Below the pieces are notes generated by a model. The model worked only from the letters and a program-made list of their open reading frames with translations, was not told the DNA's origin and did no database searches. From Erythroxylum novogranatense (lineage: Eukaryota; Streptophyta; Magnoliopsida; Malpighiales; Erythroxylaceae): a DNA stretch of 64,000 nucleotides. Within the stretch, counting starts at the first letter, position 1; each line of letters begins with the position of its first letter. Where the stretch lies: assembly GCA_029891385.1 (NCBI GenBank), contig CM057233.1, positions 50,794,063-50,858,062 on the forward strand, read 5' to 3'. Positions 34,896-46,865 of the stretch are shown here, piece by piece. The translations under genes were made by a program, and so were the position numbers.

Positions 34896-35542
34896 TAGCT
34901 TCTGAGCTAATGCCTGGAAATCTCGGCAACGTCCGTGTGCTGACGTTCCAAATGTACCTCTATAACATTCAAAATATACAACTGTTACCAAAAGCACAAT
35001 CAGGACTGTTTAATAATGCACATGTAATAATTAAAATGTGTACAATGCATGTTAGTGACATTCCCGGCACTATTCCAAAAATTCCCATCACAACATTTTA
35101 GAAACTCATTGACGCCAAGATCACTCAATTCAGACCTCTATAGATCCAATTATTGCTAAAACTGAGATTGTACACAACTTCACTCCATAAATTGAATATC
35201 TTAGAGACTGAATTAAAATTTGATTCCTTCAGATAACTTGTAGCCCCATGTCTCTAGTTTAATTAGGAACAAGAATCACCTCATTTGAATCTCTACAGAT
35301 TGAGATATCACCAAAATACTAAAGTATGTTCAGACTTTTCCAACCAATCCTCTCACTTTGATCTAATCAATCTTTTTCAATTTAATCTCAAAATCCATAA
35401 ATTTTCATGGAGAGGTAGAGGTTGGTCTTAGGAATCCAACGCTTCAAAAATCAGATCAATCGGAGGTCGGACGGCAAAGTTATAAGCAAAAGAATGGAGA
35501 GAGGTCGGGTTAGGAAAACAGGCATGTAAAAATTACATGCAT

Positions 35543-35576
35543 TAGTCGACTAGTCAAAGACCTGCTAGTCGACTAG
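35543..35576 (-). repeat. Palindrome pair TAGTCGACTA in LTR F
   Basis: TAGTCGACTA at 35543-35552 and 35566-35575, 23 bp apart. The position next to the module with GTCCGACCTCCGATTGA (minus strand) is equivalent to the cassettes of B and L. The 8-bp core AGTCGACT equals that of the copia arrays. Confidence 0.85.
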
Positions 35577-38052
35577 TTCATCTACAGTGGCTAACCTGGA
35601 AAACTCAGGTCTTTTTCTTCCGACAACCCAAATTTCCCAAGTCATAACTTCTTACTCAGAACTCCAAATTAGACAAACTTAGTATCAATTTCAAGATAAA
35701 AGAGAGATCTACAAGTTTCATGAAGGACACAAAAACCAGTTTTATCTCTAAGGGTATAAAAAATGCAACCAAAGTTACTGCCTACACAATGTTTCCCAAA
35801 ACAGTATACCATTTTGCAAAAATCATAACTTTCCATTCCTTTTGCCAAAAATTCCAAAATTTATGTCAAAAGAAAGATCAAAGTATGTTCTACAACTTTC
35901 ATGAACAACTTGGAAACCAATTCCATCTCTAAATAACTCAAATTCTCAAACAAAGTTTCAGCCTACCTAAATGATTCTCAACAGAAACTCAATCTTCCAA
36001 AATTCATAACTCCTCATTCCCTTGGAGAAAAATTCCATACCATAAAGAAATAAAAAGCTCAGACAATCTAATACTCTCAGGAAGGACTTCAAAGCAAATT
36101 CAAACTCTAATTAGGTCAAATCCACCCATTAATGTGGTTGTCCTGCTAAAGGGTATTAAAAGAGCATATGACCTAACCATAGCCAAAACTTTACAATTTT
36201 ATATCTAACAATCCTTACATCCAAAATTCGCATAAAATACCTCATTAGAAAGCTACAACAATCCTATTAAACTTTCCATAAGGTCAATTTCATCCTTAAC
36301 AGTCCAAAATAAATATCAGAACATAAAAAGCACAAAATCTATGCCCTTAGAGCATTTGCACACCAAAACACAATTTGGGCTGAATTACCACCTGAATATT
36401 ATCAGACCATAAATTGCAATCGACACATCGAAAAATATAATACTTAGTGGCGTTAGAAAGCTAACAAGTAAATTCTCAACTTTCATGAAGACCAATTTCA
36501 CAAAATCTGTCTCCTTTCTCCTCGAAAATTCACAAAGTTTCAGGTCTTCAATAATGGAACCAAAATCCGGATTTTATTCATCCAGCACCTAATAACTCAC
36601 TTTCCAAGAAACATTTAAAACTCTTAAGGTGAGAATTGGCAAAAACTTCCTTCATATGAAATATAGCCATACTTCTTAAGTTTAATTTAAGCTAAACCTC
36701 AACTCAATAGCACAACCATAACAAAAGTTATGACCAAAAATCTGAAACCTACACAAAGTAAATTTTCCAGATTCTCATATCTAACTTTACTCCTTTCATT
36801 CCAACATCATTCCTACATCAATAAACATCAAATTTAGTCAATAATTTGGCCACAATTTCATCTAGATCTTCACTTGAATATAAACCCACAAAATTCCAGC
36901 ACATATACTCAATCATTTCCTTTTAATAATTAATCATCTAACATCATTAAAACCACTTCAAAACACACAATTCACACCCTACACATGTTAAACATCATTT
37001 ATCTATACACAAACATAACCTTATCCAACAAATCAACATACAAACTTCATGAAATTAATGCATAAGACATCAAAATTAAGGTTTCAACTACCAATTTAAG
37101 AACATAAAATATAATTCTTACCTAACAAGCTTTCACTCCTTCAATTCTCCACACTTTTCACAAATTCTCTACCTCCCACCATAACACATGATCACCATCA
37201 CTTCAAGGAGGGCTAGGTTAGGTTTTCTTTTCTTTTTCTTTTTTTTTGAAACAAGATGAAGAGGAAGCACTTAAGATAGAAGAGCTTTTGTTTAGGTGAG
37301 AAGAGTAGAAAAATTACAAGAAGGAAAAAGCAAACGATGGAGGAGGAGAAGAGAAGGTTTTCGGATGAGAGGAAGAAAGCTCTTTAAAAGGTCACTTTTC
37401 ACTTGTTCCAACATGGAGGTGTCGTGCATGACTTGCTAAACCTAAGATAATTATAAAGCCACCAAGTCTAAGACACCAAGTAGGCAAGTGACAAGTGTCA
37501 CTTGCCACTTGTCTTTTTCTTAAGCATCCATTTATTTCATTTCCAATTCTAATTTAATTTCTAGTCCAATTTCTCTCCAAATTCTAATGGCTCAAAGTCA
37601 TAAATCCCAAAATCATGTATCTAATTTTTCAGTACCATTGGACAGTCATTTTCGGCACCGAAAACCCAAATCAGTCTGTCACTTGTAAATTTTTCGGTCC
37701 GAAAAAGTATCCCGAAATATTTCCAGAAAAATTTCTAAAATTTCGCAAAAATGTAAAACACACAAAAATCCACTTCAATTCCATGTTCAAGCACAAATTC
37801 ATATTTTTCCACAACAAACACATGCCAGGAAATGTCAGGAATGCATGTACAATCATGTGCATGTACAAAAATTACAATTTATGCATATATGGAGGCCATA
37901 TTATGCAGGAACATATCGAGACTAGTTTACTCACTCATAACCCATTCCAAATTACCATTTTACCCTTCCCATCGGTGATGGGATGTTACACTATAACAGT
38001 CAGGTGCACCTGTCTACCCATAGGCTTCTCCCGCCTGCCCGCTAGTGGCATT

Positions 38053-38113
38053 GGAGTTCCTCATAGACTCTCATAAGTCACGGCTACACATGACCGCTCG
38101 CGGAAATGTGTAG
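38053..38113 (+). ncRNA. Conserved stem-loops in LTR G
   Basis: CTACACAT (38084-38091) pairs with ATGTGTAG (38106-38113) around GACCGCTCGCGGAA. GAGT/ACTC remains of the first stem (38054-38070). Confidence 0.5.
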
Positions 38114-39801
38114 TACATTCCGTTTTGGATCCACCCGAACTACTTTGTTTGTGATTTTGTGAAATGTTAGGTTGTTTTGTGATGTGTTAAGTTTGTAAAT
38201 TATTTGATGTGATAAATTCTGTGAAGAGTTTTGAAAAGTGAAAAATGCTTTTATCAATGTGACATTGTTTTGAAAATGAATAAATGAATGAATGAATAAT
38301 GTTTTGTGATTATTTTCTCGTTTATTAAGTTATTACCCACGGAGCCGTTGAGCTCACCCCCCATTTTTCCTCCACAGATGTCGAGCAAGAAACCGAGTCG
38401 CCACATCGGGATTGAGGCAATACTCCGATGCATTTTTCTTTTGAAGTCATTTTTTAGAAAACAAAGCTTTAGGTCACATTTTGGATTGTATTTAACTTTT
38501 GATACTTCCGTTGTATTCGGGGTAAAATGCTCTCTAAAGCTTTGTATAATTTCTAATTTCCTTATAAATACAAAAGAATTGGGTTTTAATGTATCTTTTG
38601 TGTATATTGTTCAAAAAGTATTGTTGTATGCTTTGAGCAGGATTAGAAAAGTAAGATTGTGTTTCTTTATAGTTAGGAATTGAATAGATGTTTAGGAGTG
38701 CGTATGCTGCCATTGGAGTAGATATTATGAGATATTTGTATTGGATTGCATTGTGGAAGATTGGATATTGAGTTTTTATGCAGGTACTTGAGTTGGGTTG
38801 AATTGAATTGAAGATTTTGGTTAGTTACATAATAGGGGAGGTGCTGTCAAACTTTTCCTAAAACGGGTAGAATTTTTTTTTAGGTTTTACACCATGTTAG
38901 AGCTTGAATTTAAGTGAAATGCCTTCTTGAAGATTGTAGTACATATTGATAGCTTTCTAATGATATATAATTTGTCACATTTGGACTTAGAATGAAAAAG
39001 TTATAAGGGTTGAAAGGTTTCAGCTACTGTTGATAAAGGTTAGTTTTGTGCAGCACCTTTGGGAAAGTTTTTTCACCCCCTTAGAGTCTGCTTTTATTTT
39101 TCCACTCTTCATAGAAAATATAGCTTATCTTTCCCCCTTTCTATTGATGTATACTATGCCTTATTTGGAGTTAGGAGTAAAAAGTTATGGGGATTAGACC
39201 TAGTTCAGTTACTGTTCATTTGACAATTTTGGACAGAACCTTTGGGAGGGTTTTTAACCCCTTTAGAGTTTGTTTTGGTTTTTTAATCCTTCATAGAAAA
39301 TGTAGATTACCTTTTTCCCTTTCCAATGAGGTATAATTTACAATTATTGGAGTTAGGAATAAAAAGTTATGAGGTTGGGAAGATCACAGTTACTGTTCAT
39401 TTGGTCAGGGTTACTGTTCCATTGGTGAATATATAGGCAGTAGCTTTAGAAGTGTTTTTACCACTTTAAATGACTGAATTAATTTTTTCACCCTTAATGA
39501 AATTTATAGATCATTTCTTTATCTTTCCAATGAGGTAAAATGTGACATTTTTAGGCTTTTGTGTTAAAAGTTATGAACTTTCAAACTTCTAGTATAGTGC
39601 AGGAATTTCTTTAATTGCAGCAGAAACTTTGATGAAATTTTTGACTCGCTTAAAGGCCAAAATAGTTTTTCCATCCTTAATGGAAGTTGTGGAGCTTTCC
39701 TTGAGCTTTCTTTTGATAACCACTTTGTCAATTTTGGAGTTCGGGAGAAAAAGTTATGATTTTTGAAAATTCAGAAATTTTTTGCTATTCCAAAGCTTAT
39801 C

Positions 39802-39866
39802 CTTAGGTGTGACCACGCCTAGTCTCTAAATTTCTTAGGCGTGCTCATGTCTAATCCCTAAATTTC
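39802..39866 (+). repeat. 32-bp tandem cassette in LTR G
   Basis: Two head-to-tail 32-bp units, each with a TTAGGYGTG...CAYGYCTA inverted repeat followed by CTAAATTT. It sits directly before the TTTTGCTTGTAAC module, as do the cassettes in B and L. Confidence 0.85.
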
Positions 39867-40442
39867 GACCAGATTGGAAATTTTGGATTTTCTTTCCTTC
39901 TTCCACACGTTTTTAATTTTCTTTCATTTTCTGATTTTTTTCCTTTTTTCCAAATTAAACCTCCTCTCACTCTTTTGCTTGTAACTTTTTCGTTTGGCCT
40001 CCGATTCACTCGATTTTTGAAGCATTGGTTTTCTAAGAAAATTTTTCTACCTCTCATACAAAATTTAGAATTTTTGGGATTAAGTTGAATCTTGTTGGAT
40101 GTTATCAAAGAGAGACAATTAGTCGGATATCTTGAATATGCTTCTGTATTTCGGTGATTTCTTGATCTCGGGAGCTCCAATTGAAGCGATTTTTGTTTCT
40201 AATTATTATAGAGACATGGAATTTCATTTTAGCTTAGGAATTGGATTTAATTATGGGCCCAAAGTAGTTTTAATTTTTATGACGGATTTATTAGGATGAA
40301 TTTATCAAGATTTGTTCGGAGGACATTAAAATAAGTTCGAGTGAGTTAATTTTCGTGGTGAGGAATCCCTCCCTCGTGGGATGCGTGTCCAGATGTCACA
40401 TAGGACGTCGGACTTGTGTCTCACTGGGAAGGGGTTCCAACA

Positions 40443-43394
40443 CATCCTAAGAATATTACATCCTTCATACATCTTGTTTACCTCATATGACTTGTTATTC
40501 CCTTTAGTCTAAATTTTTCTTATCTCATAATATATAACACTTATTACTTAGTACCCTTAAATAATTTTACAAAAAATATGCTCTTAAATACAAATTTTAT
40601 AATAGGATACTAAATTTTAACTATATTAAATTAAGAAATTATATTCTTCTCTTGTTACATTTCAATGCTCGTGACTATTCTCATATTTATTTCATTCTAC
40701 AAGGCTTATATTAGATATGATAAAGTAATAAAGAAGCACCAATGTTTGACTTTGTTATGCATAGATAATTTCAAGCAACAAATCACAATCTTATCCTATT
40801 CCTCTTTTATTCGGTATATTCCCATCAATTATGATGAAATATTTTTCAAGCTCTAAGTCTTATTATAAGAAAATGGAATGTCAATTTCTTATCATTCACC
40901 AAGTTTACCTTTGAAATCAAAGTTAAACAAAGCATAATGAAAAATAAATAGTAAAAATACAATCAAAACAAATATATATGACTGGAAAATCAATTAATGG
41001 ATCTTGTAAAACTAGTTACTTCTCTGTGACACCAAAAACTTGATGGATGTTTTTCTTCTATCTATTTATAAATTTTCCTATTACAGATTTATTATATATA
41101 GTTTAGATAAGTTTACCTTTCATTATAAAGTAATTCATTGGCAAGTATGATTTGGCCCCTCGAGGAAGTAGTATGGATTAAAAACCTAAAACTAATAACT
41201 ATTCTAAAATAAATAAAAGAGTGAATTTGATGGATTTTGATTAATGAAAAGTTTAAACAACATAAATTAGTTATCAAGAGAATCAATAATAAGGTGAATT
41301 ATTAAAAAACCATTCAATATGATTCAATTAACCTAGAATAAATATATTAGTTTGGAATAATGAGTTCTCCTAGATACTAAACTATGCTCTCTCAAGTTAC
41401 AACCATCTACTCTTATGTTAGTCAACTCTTATATACTAAGCTAACACCCCTTTGAATGCACTAATATTCGCAAGATTCAATTAAAGGTTTCATCCTAATA
41501 CTAAAATGCTTGTTTAGGTCTCTCTCGAACAAACACGCCCCAAAAAAAAATCAATGTAAATTTTTATACAATATTGTAACTTTAAGTTTGACATTTCAAC
41601 CCTTACAAAATAAATTTTAAACTCAAGGAAGTATTTGTCTAAGAATTATATTGAACTTAATGAAGTATGTTTATACTTTTATAAGCACAACTAATAAGCT
41701 TATTATTTTGATGTGATGCAATAAGAACCAAATATCGCCATAAACTCAAGAAGATAGTTAATAAAGTTAATAAATAAAAGTTAAAATTTGCAACTATCTA
41801 AGAGAATATCAAGTAGAAAATAAAACAAGCACAAGGAGTTAATAAAGAAAAGTTGAAATTTGCAACTATCTAAGAGAAGATCAAGTAGAAAATAAAAGAA
41901 GAACAAGGAACATCAAGGTTATTATTTACCTTGTAATATTAATTGTAATCTCATTTTGTTACTAACAACAAGGTTATTATTTACCTTGTAATATTAATTG
42001 TAATCTCATTTTGTTACTTTGGTAGTCTTAAAGGCTCACCATGTTTAAACATTTTATCTTACTTCATTATACTAAGTGTTGAAGCTTTTGTTCTTAAAAG
42101 AAAAGTCCTTGATCTTTTAGACATTATTATAGAGACAATTTGAAAAATATTTTAATTATATTTTCACTAAATAAATCAAGCTTGAGTATTTGAAATCTTA
42201 AAATTATATTTTAGAGAGTGATCAACCAATATAAGTTAAAAGTATAAAATTTAAGTTTAGTGGATTAATATGCCTTAATGGTCAACCAATCTCTCAACGA
42301 ATAGGGAATTTGTGTATGTTACATTGGTCCATCACAATGACTTGTTTTTAGCTGCAACAGGAATTAAAAGTCTCAAAACCTTATAAGTACATGTATTCTC
42401 ATCGGTTCCTTCATAAAGAAACGTTTGTGTCATATACATATATATAGACATTCATTGCCTCGTATTTGTGTAAGTAAACCTCTTGAAATTATCAAAGTAA
42501 TAAAGCCATATATTTCTTTACTGAAAATGATTCTTTACTTTAGAAAAATAGTTAATGATGATCAAAGAACACTAAACTATATTTCTTTTACCTTAACTTT
42601 TTACATTATTACTTAAATGCATTGTTAAAATTTTATATTATATCATAGTTTCATATTTTATAAATTGTGTTTATTAATACACTAAATTTATCAACCCCCC
42701 AAAATTTCCCTCAATTGAGAGTCGCTAGAAACTAATATATTTAATTAACTATAAATTAAATTAACTAATATATTTATTAATAGTAGTTAGTTCGATGCTT
42801 GGCCCTTAATCATCAACTCACTAAATAATATACTCGAAACAAATAGCATGTTTCTATGTCATCTCAACAATTTATTAAACATACCACTCAAAGGGACTTG
42901 CATAATTGAAAACATATTTAATAATAAGCATAGAAAAACTGGGAAATAAAGTGCAGGTACATGCTTAGGAAGCCTTAAAACATTGTAAACAGTATACATT
43001 GTTAAGCATTGAAAAGAATGAAGAGTAAATACAAGTCACATTAATGTTTAAGACAAGAATTCACCCCATGTATTCAACAGATAACTTGTTTAAACAAATT
43101 AAATCAATAGTAGACTCCTCACATCAAGTATATATAGACATTGAATTAACAAAATCATCCATAATACAAATGTTATTCAAAGCCATAAACAATCTCACAA
43201 CTTTCATCGAACACTTCAAATGCATGCTTCCTTAACATACTGTCACACAATGCAAAGCCAAATGCATTGTGTTACAGATAATCAAAACAAATGAAAAAGC
43301 ACTCTTAAACCCAGAATAAACCGTCCACTTCAATAAACTCAATAAATAACATTTTAGCCCACATTAATTGTAAGCAAATAATTTGAATTACTTA
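40443..43394 (-). other. CACTA first intron, AT-rich, with tandem repeats
   Basis: No coding frame or known gene. It contains two copies of a ~71-bp unit (41766-41909, core TTTGCAACTATCTAAGAGA) and two copies of a ~53-bp unit (41911-42018, core ATTATTTACCTTGTAATATT). The segment around 41700-42110 looks like SIRE-type copia LTR material (compare 46680-46800), so it may hold a small insertion. Confidence 0.5.
41766..42018. repeat. Two adjacent tandem duplications (71 bp and 53 bp units)
   Basis: Each unit occurs twice with a few differences. A1 41766-41836, A2 41837-41909; B1 41911-41963, B2 41964-42018. Confidence 0.85.
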
Positions 43395-43560
43395 CCTCAA
43401 TCAACACTCTGACTGTAGACGACAGAAGGACGTCAACTGGTGAAGCAACCCCCAATGATTCCAATGGTGATAGAAGATGACATAGGGAAGGTGGCTCGAG
43501 GGAGAGGGAAGGGAAGATGGCTCGACAGAGAGCTTAACGCAGGAGAGTGAGATGAAGCTC
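43395..43560 (-). other. Candidate first (untranslated) exon of the CACTA gene
   Basis: On the minus strand this CT-rich, relatively GC-rich block ends GTTGATTGAG|GTAAGT at about 43395, a near-consensus donor. It lies between the subterminal repeats and the AT-rich intron, where En/Spm-type elements start transcription. No ATG-led conserved frame. Confidence 0.45.
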
Positions 43561-43584
43561 GATTTTCATTCATTTACACAGAAG

Positions 43585-43630
43585 ATGAGACGACGTCGTT
43601 ATGAGGGGCGGGGATACGACGTCGTCTCAT
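43585..43630. repeat. 15-bp perfect inverted repeat near CACTA end
   Basis: ATGAGACGACGTCGT (43585-43599) and ACGACGTCGTCTCAT (43616-43630) with a 16-bp loop. Each arm contains the palindrome ACGACGTCGT. Confidence 0.9.
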
Positions 43631-43717
43631 TTGCTTGGAGGGCGGGAGATTAAATTTAAAAAAAGACATCATGTTTCTCGGGTGGGCCCGGGGAAGAACG
43701 TTAATTACCTGGCCTTT

Positions 43718-43930
43718 CCCGACGTTTAACTCTCCATAACGTCGGGGTAAGTATTTTGCGACGTCTTACTAACAAAACGACACCAAACACTTCGTTTTTC
43801 CATGACGTTTGCATACAACGTCACGGAATGTTCCCTATTTTTGTGACGTCTGGAAAGACGCCACGAAAGCCGCCTACATTTCACGACGTCTTCTAGGAAA
43901 ACGACGCGAAATGTTGTTTTTGTTATAATG
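43718..43930 (-). repeat. CACTA subterminal hairpin array and terminus
   Basis: GACGT(T/C) motifs start at 43721, 43760, 43804, 43845 and 43885, spacing 39-44 bp. Each is followed 15-20 bp later by an inverted partner, for example CCCGACGTT (43718-43726) with AACGTCGGG (43738-43746). The element ends at 43930; on the minus strand this is CATTATAACAAAAACAACA. In En/Spm such subterminal repeats bind the element's second protein. Confidence 0.8.
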
Positions 43931-44530
43931 GTTTAAATGAGAAATAGAGTATGTTCCCTACACCTTTAAGTCTTAATGCACAAAAAAATAATTTATAGAT
44001 AGAAAAGTAAGCTATGATAGAGATAGAAAAGTAAGCTATGATATAGATGGAAAAGTAAAGTATCTTTCAGTAATAAAAATTAACAAGTTCTAAATTTGAT
44101 GAAAGTGCTTATACCTCTTTAATTGTCTTAGGAAATTTATAAGGATACCATCTACCATGAATATTCTAAGCAAATATTTACCAAGATATTCAACTTTAAT
44201 ATACCAAAATCTAGTTTTCATTGAGTAGATTATAATAAAAATATTGAACAATCTATTTATAAAACCACCAAAATAATGAACATAGTCATTTCTAACATCC
44301 CAACATTATCTTTAATAACTAAACATATAAAAATGAATTATATATGTTAGAAAAAGAATTTGAGCTTGATAAACAATATTTACATTAATTTTCTATCCTT
44401 AACATAATAACTATACAAACTAAGGTTTTTTTAATAACTTCTTAAGAAAAAGAAACAAATCCAAGAAACTCACTACAATTTTGTACAAAATTATAAAAGG
44501 TTAATTGTAGGGATGGGAATTGGGCTCGGG
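43931..44530. other. AT-rich intergenic DNA
   Basis: No gene or repeat recognised. A direct repeat of AAAGTAAGCTATGATA occurs at about 44004 and 44028. Confidence 0.5.
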
Positions 44531-46112
44531 TGTTGGAAATTTGGGACGGGATCCGATCATAACTACAACAAAATAATTACAAAATCTTTTCTTATTTTAA
44601 TTTCCCAAAACCAAAAATCACTTTAATTATATAAAATGATTAACACAAAAATCATAATAAAGCATGAATCATATTTAGTACCTAATTATGAAGCTTGATC
44701 CTTTTTTGTTTTATCCCTTGAATCATTTCCGAAATTGATTTATCTTAACCACCGTAGTCGCATAAGTGTTTAGCCTCTATCATTATCCACAAAATAGGTT
44801 GAAAAAACTTTGTAACTCTTATAAAAAAAGGTTAAACAAGAAGTGCTAGCTTCATTAGAGCCTAAAATATTTATAATAAGTTTTTGACATTTTAGTAATT
44901 TAATTGAAATTTAATTTAATTTTTGGTTAAATTTTAATTAATTAAAATAATTCTAATTAAATATCTTTTATGCCCAAATAAGATCCAAGATCTCATATTG
45001 ATCCTTATTTATTAAGTATCTCATATTTAATCATAAAGTTTCTCAAACTTTACAACCAAGTCTAACTTAATTAAAAATATCTTTATTCTCTTTAACTCTT
45101 TCTTTATATGTGATCTATTAGGTTCTCAAATATCTTGCAATGATTATAAATTATGATTAGATAAACTAAAACTCCTTTTAATTTATTTTTATTTCTCTAA
45201 TTAACATTTTATAATTATAAATAAATTTGGCATCTAGCAATGCATCATGATCACCCAAATATTTAAGAATGTCAAAGTGAATTTAACTAACCTTTCCATG
45301 TATTATTTTTATATAATTCAATTATTTCATTATACAATATTTCGATTAGACAAAACACGAATCAATGTTTATTCTTTTTTAGTCCAATCATATTAGTTCT
45401 CAATCATTAGCTATTGATTCAATTAATGACATTTGTAAACTATTTACAAAGTGTCATTCCACCTTAGCCAATGATTTCCTATATTAGTATTAATCGAGAA
45501 CAACAGAAAATTCTTCCTAATTACTTTAGGGTGATAAATTCTATATTGATCATACAACTACCTTCATATAGTTCATGCTACATCCATTGACTACCGAACC
45601 TATGATTAGAATAGGTCATAAATAGTATCAAAACATAAAAATCCCTATACAAGATAACTTTAGAGACCTCAAGTCAAATGATCACTTATACAATCATCTC
45701 AGTGAGAATGTTCCGTACGCATACAAGTAATGTTCCAAATGGATTTGTCATACTAGGTTACTTCAGTGAACTTGTTCTCTAACAATTACCTACATGTTTG
45801 TCTAAGTATCTCATACTTTAGCTTATAAGATCGACTACTTTTTTCATAAGGAAAAACATAATGTGTGCTAGTCTTTTTATGCTCTATTAATGTCTTGTCC
45901 TAATAGAACAATGACTAGGAATAAATTAGGAATAATACATCAATACAATATAAATATCATAATTATAATCTCATCATAATTTCATTTTCAATTTATAATT
46001 ATCCCATGGAATTTATCTTATACATCTAAACATGTACAAGATAGTTAATGCCTTTAAATATTTTTTCATTAAATTACAGCAAAAGCGATTGGCTATAAGG
46101 CATAAACTAATA
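44531..46112 (-). repeat. Copia-type 3' LTR I, minus strand, rest of element lost
   Basis: On the plus strand it starts TGTTGGAAATTTGGGACGGG and ends GCATAAACTAATA. Read on the minus strand, a polypurine tract, GTGTAAGTGGGAGAC, directly precedes it (46113-46127), so this is the 3' LTR. The 1.58 kb are AT-rich without frames. K (51440-52795) is a plus-strand relative. The internal domain expected right of 46128 is not recognisable. Confidence 0.7.
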
Positions 46113-46127
46113 GTCTCCCACTTACAC

Positions 46128-46539
46128 TAAGCCAACCATTTTAAATATCTCAACCATGTCACCACATGATGATTATGTTATTATTGAGAGTGTGGCCTAA
46201 TGAGAGAATTCTACAAGATTGTCTATGGTGAGCACTTCTTAAATCTTACAACTTCTATCATTTCATAACACTTTATTTCTATTAGATAATTAACTTTTTT
46301 GTTGATAATTCCAAACAAAGGTAGAAATGTTAGTGATATTAGATTCAAGGAAGTGATTACATTTTGGGATAGTGATTCTTATACTCCTTATACTTTATAT
46401 AGTTGTTTACGTTTAAGTAAAGTTATGCTATGTTTAATCTAATTTATCTATATGTCTGGATAATTTCTCTTACACTTGTTATTGAATATGCCTTTTGTTC
46501 TTGATATTGAATTTCATTTATGCATGAATTAAGGGGGAG
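46128..46539. other. AT-rich DNA between two copia remnants
   Basis: No frame or repeat recognised; possibly decayed internal sequence of I. Confidence 0.4.
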
Positions 46540-46840
46540 AGCTAATCACTATCTTGATTGTGTGCTTATTGCTTTGTAATATCATAATTGTTTTGTCATC
46601 GTCAAAAAGAGGGAGATCATTGAACTATTTGTAATTGATGTTTTGATGATAACAAAATATAAGTACTACTAATAAGTAAATTATTGTAATGAAAAACAAC
46701 ATAAGGATAAAATGTAGACATAACTCATTCATGAAGATGATAAAGAAAAGCTTACATTTGTAACCTTTAAGTTAAGAACAAAAGAAGCTCAAGGCACGTC
46801 AAGTTCATTTTATTTTTAACAATGTTATAATTGTAATATA
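46540..46840 (+). mobile_element. SIRE-like copia 3' remnant
   Basis: ATTAAGGGGGAGAGC, then GTCATCGTCAAAAAGAGGGAGATC, followed at about 46619 by TTGAACTATTTGTAATTGATG and TTTTGATGATAACAAAATATAAG. This is the typical junction of polypurine tract and 3' LTR in plant SIRE/Maximus copia elements. The LTR is not followed to a clear end. Confidence 0.5.
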
Positions 46841-46865
46841 TCTTCTTCTTCTTCTTCTTCTTCTT
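46841..46865. repeat. (CTT)n microsatellite
   Basis: Eight CTT units in AT-rich DNA. Confidence 0.9.

Larger units (their letters stand above)
33631..37990 (-). mobile_element. Solo LTR F, minus strand, inserted in LTR G
   Basis: Read on the minus strand it runs from TGTAACATCCCATCACC (37990) to GGAGTGTTATA (33631; expected GTTACA). Flanks are CTAAA (33626-33630) and CTATA (37991-37995), a target duplication with one mismatch. G sequence is continuous on both sides. Same family as E (shared GAGTTCGC and TTTTTCAG blocks). It holds a minisatellite, a palindromic cassette and the KTTATAAGCAAAAG-type module shared with B, L and H. Its 123-153 codon open frames have no family match and lie inside the LTR. 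Confidence 0.85.
32431..40442 (+). mobile_element. Solo LTR G (gypsy-like, B-related), interrupted by LTR F
   Basis: Starts TGTTGGGCCCCG and ends GGGGTTCCAACA, flanked by CATCC on both sides (32426-32430 and 40443-40447). Removing F (33631-37995) leaves about 3.65 kb. It carries the B-type blocks: GAA-rich tract, GTAAGG donor near 33062, AGGTGGGT donor at 33294, hairpins at 38053-38113, acceptor at 38377, palindromic cassette at 39802-39866, and the GTAACTTTTTCGTTTGG module. The module order differs from B and L: the cassette lies after the acceptor. No genes. Confidence 0.9.
22954..43930 (-). mobile_element. CACTA (En/Spm-type) DNA transposon, minus strand, interrupted by LTRs
   Basis: Minus-strand transposase exons (31495 down to 22954), untranslated first exons near 32202-32253 and 43395-43560, and a hairpin-rich subterminal region ending at 43930. 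The end, read on the minus strand, is CATTATAACAAAAACAACA, close to the usual plant CACTACAACAAAAA terminus with a C-to-T change. Solo LTRs L and G (with F inside) split it. The opposite terminus was not found left of 22954, so that end is uncertain and may lie outside the window. The transposase is broken, so the element is dead or at most moved by others. Confidence 0.8.

Noticed and set aside
37615..38076. 153-codon open frame
   Set aside because: It crosses the end of LTR F into LTR G, so it is a chance frame over an insertion junction.
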